A DNA stretch of 11,540 nt from an uncultured Butyricicoccus sp. GTDB taxonomy: Bacteria > Bacillota > Clostridia > Oscillospirales > Butyricicoccaceae. This document shows, piece by piece, positions 7,108 to 11,540 of this stretch. How positions within the stretch are numbered: the stretch's first letter is position 1; every line of letters starts with the position of its first letter. The DNA lies in assembly GCA_947575935.1 (NCBI GenBank), contig CANPPM010000061.1, forward strand, positions 1 to 11,540, given 5' to 3'. Below the pieces are notes generated by a model. That model was not told where the DNA came from. It did not search any database and saw only the letters and a program-made list of their open reading frames with translations. The position numbers and the translations under genes are program-made.

Positions 7108-7407
7108 TTGGAACAACTATTTACACTTGTAAAAGCCGATTATACCATAATTATTGCCGTATTATATTTTATCGGCATCGGACTGCGCAGACTAAAAGCA
7201 TTTCCAAATAACTACATTCCGTTGTGTATCACGCTTGTAGGCATCGGGCTTGCCGCGTTAAGTTCACTTTCCCGGCTTCCGGATTACAACAACCTTGCCG
7301 CACTGCTTTTTGACAGCATCGCACAAGGTATCCTGTGTGCTGGCATGAGCGTTTATGTCAATGAATTTATCAAGCATACTGTCAAGAAATCCGGAGAAAA
7401 GGGTTGA
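7108..7407 (+). CDS. Small holin-like membrane protein
   Basis: A 99-residue protein with three predicted membrane segments (about residues 12-27, 36-55 and 63-86) and a basic, soluble C-terminus (KHTVKKSGEKG). The layout, with a short hydrophobic N-terminus, a basic turn, NNYIPLCITLVGIGLAAL, then an amphipathic stretch and a glycine-rich last helix ending in a basic tail, resembles A118/Hol118-type phage holins (Phage_holin_5 family) found in many Firmicutes. Such proteins form pores that release lysins, but no endolysin, tail or other phage gene is in the window, so lysis is not demonstrated. The TTG start is supported by an excellent ribosome binding site. It probably shares a transcript with the flippase gene (81-base gap). 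A remnant of a prophage or a domesticated small membrane protein are both possible. Confidence 0.7.
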   Translation: MEQLFTLVKADYTIIIAVLYFIGIGLRRLKAFPNNYIPLCITLVGIGLAALSSLSRLPDYNNLAALLFDSIAQGILCAGMSVYVNEFIKHTVKKSGEKG

Positions 7408-7432
7408 GATTTTTCCAGAACTGGTATATAAT
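7404..7432 (+). promoter_or_regulatory. Near-perfect sigma-A promoter reading into the gene-free region
   Basis: TTGAGA (7404-7409, one mismatch), a 17-base spacer and a perfect TATAAT (7427-7432). The -35 overlaps the stop codon of the holin-like gene. Transcription would start near 7439, about 640 bases before the next start codon, implying either a separate RNA or a very long leader. Confidence 0.65.
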
Positions 7433-7774
7433 TAAAGAGTATTTGGAATTTTTAACATGCTCAATCAATGGTTTTTCCACCATTTTTCGTTTATTTCCTT
7501 TGTAAATCTTGAAGCTCTCTACAGAAAATTTGGGGAATAGTACGAATCCATGCATGTCCAGATCAGTTTTTAGTCTCAATTTTGAAATGCCTTTTTGCAG
7601 TTATGCCACCGCTTTTTAATAAATTATTTCGAAAATTAATCTGACACCCCAAATTGCTTCTGCATTAACGTCAGTTCGGTTCAAATACGCATGAAACGAA
7701 AGGACGCAGCACCGTGTTTTACGATCGGAGCTACGCAGAGCAAGGCAAAAAACAGTGGATTCGTATCAGGAATT

Positions 7775-7856
7775 AAGGCGCAGCCACACAAAGTGCCTCT
7801 GTCATTTTATCATCTGAACTTTCCATATGGCTGCGCTTTTCTTCTCGAACAGAAGA
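7775..7856 (+). ncRNA. Tandem hairpins, possibly the 3' part of a small RNA
   Basis: AAGGCGCAGCC (7775-7785) pairs with GGCTGCGCTTT (7829-7839) over 11 positions including one G-U. The 43-base interior contains AAAGT/ACTTT complements that could extend the stem. The right arm runs into TTTTCTTCTC and is followed at once by a second hairpin, TCTTCT-CGAAC-AGAAGA (7840-7856). A GC stem followed by T residues resembles an intrinsic terminator with a large head. No RNA family is recognised. Confidence 0.35.
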
Positions 7857-7899
7857 CAAGATATGCTTTGGGGCTCAGCTGAAAATGATTCATCGGCGC

Positions 7900-7938
7900 A
7901 AACATTGGTTTTTCCGCCATACTGTGTCAATGTTTTTT
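7900..7938 (+). terminator. Weak terminator-like hairpin upstream of the TagA-like gene
   Basis: AAACATTG (7900-7907) and CAATGTTT (7928-7935) form an AT-rich 8-bp stem with a 20-base loop that runs into six T residues (7933-7938). The left arm lies inside another possible stem, GGCG (7895-7898) with CGCC (7915-7918), so the two pairings compete. It could end a transcript from 7439 or act as an attenuator of the downstream genes. Confidence 0.35.
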
Positions 7939-8069
7939 GTAATACCTCCGTATTTCTTATTAATTTTGTCTGATCTTAAAATTCCTCGTCCTTAGCTTGA
8001 GCTTCCTTTTCCAAACACCGCCTCGTTATGCAGCTATAGAGGCAGAAAAGTTGCGAATTTTTATCGGTT

Positions 8070-8073
8070 GGAG
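8070..8073 (+). promoter_or_regulatory. Ribosome binding site that selects GTG 8083
   Basis: GGAG stands 9 bases before GTG 8083. The earlier in-frame TTG (8068) overlaps this site and has no ribosome binding site of its own. Confidence 0.5.
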
Positions 8074-8082
8074 TGCTTAAAA

Positions 8083-8829
8083 GTGAAAACAGCAGATATT
8101 ATGGGCGTACGGTTTCATGCCGTAACGCTAAACGAAGCGGTCGACTGTGCAATGAACCGCATTCATATAAAGAAAAAGGGCTATATAGTGACCCCAAATC
8201 CTGAAATTGTATATCTGACATTGGACGATCCTTTTTTTCGTTCGCTAATCAACGGCGCGGCGCTCGTCCTGCCGGATGGTATCGGCATTATTTATGCCGC
8301 CAGGATTTTAGGACAAGCTCTGTACGGACGCGTGACCGGTATTGATTTCGCCGATCTGCTGATGCACCGCATGGCACAGGAACAGCTTCGACTGTTTCTG
8401 CTCGGCGCAAAACCAGGTGTTGCCGAGCAAGCTGCAGAAAACTTACAAAAAAAACACCCCGGACTCATCATTTCTGGTTGCAGAGACGGCTATTTTAAAG
8501 ATGCACAAGAGGCTGTCAACGCAGTCAATGCTGCAGGGGGGGCCGAAGTCGTATTCGTCTGTCTGGGAGCGCCCAAGCAGGAACAGTTTATGGCGGAATG
8601 GGCGGACAAGCTGGATGCAACTCTGCTTTGTGGGCTGGGCGGCTCGTTGGATGTATTCGCCGGGACGGTCAAACGCGCCCCAGCAGTTTTCAGCAAACTT
8701 GGCCTGGAATGGCTGTACCGGCTTTATAAGGAACCATGGCGATTTCGAAGAATGCTTAAATTACCTCTGTTTTTGTTGCTGGCGATCCGACAGAGAGTAT
8801 TTTCCAAACGAAAGGAGGGGAGTTCGTGA
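8083..8829 (+). CDS. WecG/TagA/CpsF family glycosyltransferase
   Basis: A 248-residue GT26 enzyme of the type that adds N-acetylmannosamine or a related sugar to undecaprenyl-pyrophosphate-linked GlcNAc, the committed step of wall teichoic acid or other surface polymer synthesis, on the inner face of the membrane. Family blocks in order: GYIVTPNPEIVYL (33-45), LPDGIG (63-68), GRVTGIDF (82-89), FLLGAKPG (105-112), GYF after HPGL (125-138), CLGAPKQEQF (160-169), GLGGSLDVFAGTVKRAP (184-200) and GLEWLYRLYKEPWR (207-220). Thr37, Asp65 and Arg83 sit where TagA has residues reported as functionally important, so it appears active. The basic, hydrophobic tail (RFRRMLKLPLFLLLAIRQRVF) matches the appendage that attaches TagA to the membrane. 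The stop overlaps the thyX start (GTGA). The exact sugar and polymer are unknown. Confidence 0.93.
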   Translation: MKTADIMGVRFHAVTLNEAVDCAMNRIHIKKKGYIVTPNPEIVYLTLDDPFFRSLINGAALVLPDGIGIIYAARILGQALYGRVTGIDFADLLMHRMAQEQLRLFLLGAKPGVAEQAAENLQKKHPGLIISGCRDGYFKDAQEAVNAVNAAGGAEVVFVCLGAPKQEQFMAEWADKLDATLLCGLGGSLDVFAGTVKRAPAVFSKLGLEWLYRLYKEPWRFRRMLKLPLFLLLAIRQRVFSKRKEGSS

Positions 8830-9596
8830 AGATATCTCTTTTAACATATACGCCTGAACCTGAAAAACTAATTGCGGCAGCGGCTAAAAACTGTTATTCT
8901 GCTACTGACGTAGATTCGATTTGGGATGGCCTTACTGAAGAAAAAACAGACCAATTTTTGCAGATGTTGACCGATCTTGGCCATGAAAGCCCAACCGAAC
9001 ATGCGAGTTTTACCTTTGCAATAGAAGGCGTTTCGCGTTCTCTGCTGGCGCAAATCACACGCCATCGCATAGCATCATACAGCGTGCAATCACAGCGCTA
9101 TGTACGCGAGCACGGTTTTGAATACGTTATTCCGCCTGAGATCGAACGAATTCCAGATGCCAAATCTGCCTTTCTTCGAGCTATGGAAGAGGATCAGCGC
9201 ATTTATGAGCAACTGACCGAAGCACTGCTGAAAGAACATACCGAACGGCTGTTAGCCCAAGGCCTCCCAAAGTTGGAGGCTCGCCGCCGCGCCGAAAAGA
9301 TGTCGATTGAAGATGCGCGCTATGTTCTTCCGAACGCTTGTACAACTCGGATCGTTATGACCGCCAATGCCAGATCGCTGCAGAATTTCTTTCGACTGCG
9401 TTGCTGCAATCGTGCGCAGTGGGAAATCCGCATGCTTGCAGAAGAAATGTATCGGCTATGCTATGCTGCTGCACCAACATTATTTGCACACTGCGGCCCA
9501 GCCTGCGTGGATGGCGCATGTAGCGAGGGTAGGATGAGCTGCGGAAAAGCTGGCGAAGTGCGGACTCACTATCTGCACTTACGAAGGGAAGAATAG
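8826..9596 (+). CDS. thyX: Flavin-dependent thymidylate synthase
   Basis: A 256-residue cytoplasmic enzyme that makes dTMP from dUMP using methylenetetrahydrofolate, FAD and NADPH. The hallmark RHRX7S motif is intact: Arg79-His80-Arg81 through Ser89, followed by Arg91. The TEHASFTF segment (57-64) and NARSLQNFFRLR with AQWEIR (181-202) are the other conserved blocks. A cysteine-rich tail (Cys223, 227, 232, 239), ending in a basic stretch, resembles the tail I recall from clostridial ThyX proteins; it could bind metal but its role is unknown. The GTG start has an excellent AAAGGAGG site 7 bases upstream (8811-8818) and overlaps the preceding stop by four bases, so the two genes are translationally coupled. 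No thyA is seen, so this may be the only thymidylate synthase, but that cannot be judged from one window. Confidence 0.97.
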   Translation: MKISLLTYTPEPEKLIAAAAKNCYSATDVDSIWDGLTEEKTDQFLQMLTDLGHESPTEHASFTFAIEGVSRSLLAQITRHRIASYSVQSQRYVREHGFEYVIPPEIERIPDAKSAFLRAMEEDQRIYEQLTEALLKEHTERLLAQGLPKLEARRRAEKMSIEDARYVLPNACTTRIVMTANARSLQNFFRLRCCNRAQWEIRMLAEEMYRLCYAAAPTLFAHCGPACVDGACSEGRMSCGKAGEVRTHYLHLRREE

Positions 9597-9661
9597 TTCC
9601 CGGGAAATTGGACATCCTATATGTTAAAACAGATCTGCTTTAAAAGAGAGAGGCAGATCTG
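9597..9661. repeat. Palindrome and 9-bp hairpin between thyX and the DUF2156 gene
   Basis: TTCCCGGGAA (9597-9606) is a 10-bp palindrome immediately after the thyX stop. CAGATCTGC (9630-9638) and GCAGATCTG (9653-9661) form a 9-bp stem with a 14-base loop; each arm contains the palindrome CAGATCTG. In the plus direction no T run follows, so it is not a good terminator for thyX. In the minus direction TTTT follows, but no minus-strand gene needs it. It could be an operator or an mRNA processing site. Confidence 0.45.
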
Positions 9662-9685
9662 ATACACCCACTGGAAAGAGGTTTC

Positions 9686-10585
9686 ATGTTACCATTCAGA
9701 GCACCGGCGCTTACAGACCGGGAGGCAGCGGAAAAATGTGCCGCTGCATACCATTATCCGCTTTGTGAACACTGTTTTGTTGACCTATTCATTTGGCAGG
9801 GCCACTATCACACACAGATTTGCTTTTATGAAGGATTTTTATTGATAAAGATGACGCCCCCTGATGGGAAACATGATCTTTATCTTGCACCAATTGGGAC
9901 AGGTGATTTACGCAGTGCTATTCAGGCGCTGCAGGCTGATGCAGCTGAACAAGGCATCCCATTCGTTATGGTATCGGTGCCAGAAGATATGCTGCCGCGG
10001 CTGGAAGAAGCTATGCCAAATACCTTTTCGTATTCATGGAATGAAGATGGCGCTGATTACATTTATCTCAGTGAAAAACTGCAGACCCTCTCTGGGAAAA
10101 AACTGCAGTCTAAACGAAACCTGATCAACCGTTTTCAAGCAAACTATGACAACCGCTGGATCTACGAGGCAATTACAGAGGAAAATATACATGAGGTTTT
10201 CGATTTTCATATGAAATGGATCGATGATAACCATCATTTATATGAATCTGATTTTTTGGGTGAAACTTGTGCAATTAGTCTTGCATTGCGCAATTTTACA
10301 GCGCTAGGTCTGCATGGCGGCATCCTGCGTTTAGATGGCAAGATTATTGCCTTTACACTAGGCCAACAATCTACGCCAGATGTTTATGTCATGCAAATTG
10401 AAAAAGCAGATCATACGATCCCTGGCGCATACCAAATGATTAATCAACAGTTTGTTTTGCACAACTGTACTGAGGTCACATACGTAAATCGTGAGGAAGA
10501 TCTTGGTTTGGAGGGATTGCGGCAAGCCAAACGATCCTATCAGCCTGCAATGCTAGTCAAAAAATTTATGGCGGTGCCCAAATGA
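9686..10585 (+). CDS. DUF2156 (phosphatidylglycerol lysyltransferase C-terminal domain-like) protein
   Basis: A 299-residue protein without membrane segments that resembles the stand-alone DUF2156 proteins of Clostridia. Recognisable blocks are DYIYLSEKLQTLSGKKLQSKRNLINRF (124-150, ending in a basic run), the middle part around FDFHMKWID (172-180), GGILRLDGKIIAFTLG (211-226) and NREEDLGLEGLRQAKRSYQPAML (268-290). The fold is a double GNAT-like one related to the catalytic part of MprF and to FemX-type aminoacyl transferases. MprF moves lysine from tRNA to phosphatidylglycerol, but the membrane flippase part is absent here, so the substrate and even the reaction are unknown. AGAGG (9677-9681) precedes the ATG by 4 bases, a slightly tight spacing. 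The stop overlaps the next gene (ATGA), so the two products are probably coupled and may work together. Confidence 0.85.
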   Translation: MLPFRAPALTDREAAEKCAAAYHYPLCEHCFVDLFIWQGHYHTQICFYEGFLLIKMTPPDGKHDLYLAPIGTGDLRSAIQALQADAAEQGIPFVMVSVPEDMLPRLEEAMPNTFSYSWNEDGADYIYLSEKLQTLSGKKLQSKRNLINRFQANYDNRWIYEAITEENIHEVFDFHMKWIDDNHHLYESDFLGETCAISLALRNFTALGLHGGILRLDGKIIAFTLGQQSTPDVYVMQIEKADHTIPGAYQMINQQFVLHNCTEVTYVNREEDLGLEGLRQAKRSYQPAMLVKKFMAVPK

Positions 10586-11406
10586 TCCGATTTGCAAATA
10601 ACCAAGATACACCTGCCGTCCGTCGGCTATTTGATCAGTGTTTTCCTGATGAAAGCGGTTTTAACTCTTATTATTTTACGCAGCATTATTGCCCGGAGCG
10701 TACTCTACTGTTCCAGCAAGGGGATAACCTATGCGCTATGCTGCAGATGCTGCCCTATCAGCTGTCTATCGGTGACAAAACTGGGGAAGCAACCTATATT
10801 TATGGTGCTTGCACGCATCCAGAATATCGACGTAGACATTTGATGGCACAACTTCTTGAAACTTCTTTCCAGCTGGATCTACAATACGGACGAATTGCAT
10901 CACTGCTAATTCCGCAAGAGGAATGGCTTTTTGACTTTTATCGTCCTTTTGGATACCTTCCACTTTTTACGCTGGAAAGGCGTTCCATTTTACAGGCGGT
11001 TTTAGCGCGATCTGAATTAAGACCGTTAACAAAATGGTGTGAAGTGAATCTGCTTTACACCAAAAAAACAGAAGGGGAGCCTTGTCGAATTCTTCGTCGA
11101 GAAGCAGATTGGCGGGCACAGCTTGCTTTATTTAATCATTTAGGATCGGGCGCGTTTGGTCTTTATGAAAAAGACGAACTGGTTGCATACGCTTTTGTTT
11201 GGCTAGATCCAGACGGATTATTTGCACAAGAGCTGCTTGGGGTAGATTTAGCTAGAGAAACACTGCTTGCCCAGCAACTGTTGCATCATTTTTCGGTTAA
11301 AAAGCTTGTATATCATACGGTTTCGGGCAGTCAGGTGCTTGGCTGCCTGAAACCGTATCAAAAAAATATGCCCACGCATGGTTATATTAATCTGATGTTC
11401 AACTGA
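10582..11406 (+). CDS. GNAT family N-acetyltransferase
   Basis: A 274-residue protein. Its N-terminal half (about 1-125) is a GNAT fold with an acetyl-CoA motif A at GACTHPEYRRRHLMAQLLE (75-93) and the later FYRPFGYLP strand (119-127). The C-terminal half is a less conserved extension, as in Eis-like or clostridial two-domain GNATs. In motif A the usual R/Q-x-x-G-x-G/A pyrophosphate loop reads R-R-R-H-L-M, so the first glycine is replaced by His86; this could weaken acetyl-CoA binding or be tolerated. The substrate is unknown. It starts inside the stop of the DUF2156 gene without a clear ribosome binding site of its own, so reinitiation is likely. Its end carries a 16-bp hairpin. A DJ-1-type gene follows 10 bases after the stop. 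Confidence 0.88.
   Translation: MIRFANNQDTPAVRRLFDQCFPDESGFNSYYFTQHYCPERTLLFQQGDNLCAMLQMLPYQLSIGDKTGEATYIYGACTHPEYRRRHLMAQLLETSFQLDLQYGRIASLLIPQEEWLFDFYRPFGYLPLFTLERRSILQAVLARSELRPLTKWCEVNLLYTKKTEGEPCRILRREADWRAQLALFNHLGSGAFGLYEKDELVAYAFVWLDPDGLFAQELLGVDLARETLLAQQLLHHFSVKKLVYHTVSGSQVLGCLKPYQKNMPTHGYINLMFN
11315..11358 (+). repeat. 16-bp perfect inverted repeat inside the GNAT coding sequence
   Basis: ATACGGTTTCGGGCAG (11315-11330) pairs with CTGCCTGAAACCGTAT (11343-11358) over all 16 positions, counting one G-U, around a 12-base loop. It lies about 46 bases before the GNAT stop codon and is followed by A7 (11360-11366), not T residues, so it is not an intrinsic terminator. A local match this long is very unlikely by chance. 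Confidence 0.85.
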
Positions 11407-11416
11407 GGTGAAAAAT

Positions 11417-11540
11417 ATGGTATATGTTTTGTTAGCAGAGGGATTCGAAGAAGTGGAGGCCCTGACTCCGGTGGATCTGCTGCGCCGTGCCGGCGCACAG
11501 GTAAAAACAGTTGGCGTAACTGGCAAGACTGTAACTGGCG
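11417..11540 (+). CDS. DJ-1/PfpI family protein, N-terminal part (runs off the right edge)
   Basis: The first 41 codons read MVYVLLAEGFEEVEALTPVD followed by a basic LLRRAGAQVKTVGVTGKTVTG segment. This matches the first beta-alpha-beta unit of DJ-1/YajL-type proteins (the DJ-1 superfamily, also including ThiJ and PfpI). Glu14 corresponds to the conserved glutamate that hydrogen-bonds the reactive cysteine (Glu18 in human DJ-1); the cysteine itself lies beyond the window. Members have been linked to oxidative-stress protection, glyoxalase or chaperone activities, and the exact activity is not predictable here. GAGGTG (11405-11410) precedes the ATG by 6 bases and overlaps the GNAT stop, so it is probably in the same operon. 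Confidence 0.9.
   Translation, partial: MVYVLLAEGFEEVEALTPVDLLRRAGAQVKTVGVTGKTVTG

Larger units (their letters stand above)
7408..8082 (+). other. 675-base gene-free stretch with several inverted repeats; candidate structured RNA or long leader
   Basis: No reading frame here has a ribosome binding site or a recognisable product. The stretch begins with a strong promoter. It contains complementary pairs: AATTTGGGG (7527-7535) with CCCCAAATT (7647-7655); TACGAATCCA (7541-7550) with TGGATTCGTA (7756-7765); the long hairpin at 7775-7839; TCTTCT/AGAAGA (7840-7845 and 7851-7856); and AAACATTG/CAATGTTT (7900-7907 and 7928-7935) followed by T residues. A 15-base motif, TGGTTTTTCC(A/G)CCAT, occurs directly repeated at 7469-7483 and 7906-7920. 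CGCAG recurs at three places within 7710-7785. The two long-range helices cross, so they would form a pseudoknot or alternative folds. In 660 bases a 9-10-bp match can arise by chance, so these two are weak alone. I recognise no known RNA family. Confidence 0.4.

Noticed and set aside
7382..7579. 65-codon minus-strand frame after the holin-like gene
   Set aside because: It needs a TTG start without a ribosome binding site and overlaps the holin-like gene and the promoter.
7678..7688. GGTTCAAATAC, resembling a tRNA T-loop
   Set aside because: The flanking five bases on each side are not complementary and no acceptor or anticodon arm can be drawn.
7691..7882. 63-codon plus-strand frame in the gene-free region
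   Set aside because: There is no ribosome binding site and it runs across both arms of the long hairpin; it is better explained as RNA structure than protein.
11343..11370. Intrinsic terminator formed by the 16-bp hairpin
   Set aside because: The hairpin is followed by A residues in the plus direction, it lies inside the coding sequence, and no T run follows it in the minus direction.
1..11540. CRISPR array, insertion sequence, prophage or toxin-antitoxin module
   Set aside because: There are no regularly spaced repeats, transposase or integrase motifs, or antitoxin-toxin pairs; the holin-like gene stands alone.

Overview
The window looks like a chromosomal segment of a moderate-GC anaerobic Firmicute, probably class Clostridia and close to Oscillospiraceae/Ruminococcaceae. 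This is inferred from strong purine-rich Shine-Dalgarno sites, frequent GTG/TTG starts, compact sigma-A promoters, a FeoA-FeoB iron system, flavin-dependent ThyX and a TagA-type glycosyltransferase. No phage, insertion sequence, CRISPR array or tRNA/rRNA gene was found.

Left part (1-2205). Two promoters lie back to back at 232-292. One drives an AzgA-type NCS2 purine permease to the right. The other points left, through a leader of about 185 nt, to what is probably the first 13 codons of carB (carbamoyl-phosphate synthase large subunit), cut by the window edge. A 455-base gene-free stretch after the permease holds two convergent terminator-like hairpins.

Middle left, minus strand (2206-5384). 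feoA and feoB overlap by four bases (ATGA) and are followed by a Cof-type HAD phosphatase and a terminator. The feoA promoter is near consensus, and a 19-bp sequence at its start site resembles a DtxR/IdeR iron box, so iron repression is likely.

Middle right, plus strand (5468-8082). A Wzx-like polysaccharide flippase is followed by a 99-aa holin-like membrane protein with a TTG start. A 675-base gene-free stretch follows. It has a near-perfect sigma-A promoter at its left edge and several inverted repeats, and is the best candidate here for an undescribed RNA or regulatory leader.

Right part, plus strand (8083-11540). A compact group contains a WecG/TagA/CpsF glycosyltransferase, ThyX (GTGA overlap), a DUF2156 protein, a GNAT acetyltransferase (ATGA overlap) and the start of a DJ-1/PfpI protein. 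The spacing suggests co-transcription, although a palindromic hairpin separates thyX from the DUF2156 gene. The end of the GNAT gene contains a 16-bp perfectly paired hairpin, the strongest local secondary-structure signal in the window.

Most genes are recognisable housekeeping or accessory types. I see no convincing new multi-gene system. The novel material is mainly non-coding: the 7408-8082 region, the hairpin in the GNAT gene, and the regulatory layouts at carB/permease and feoA.
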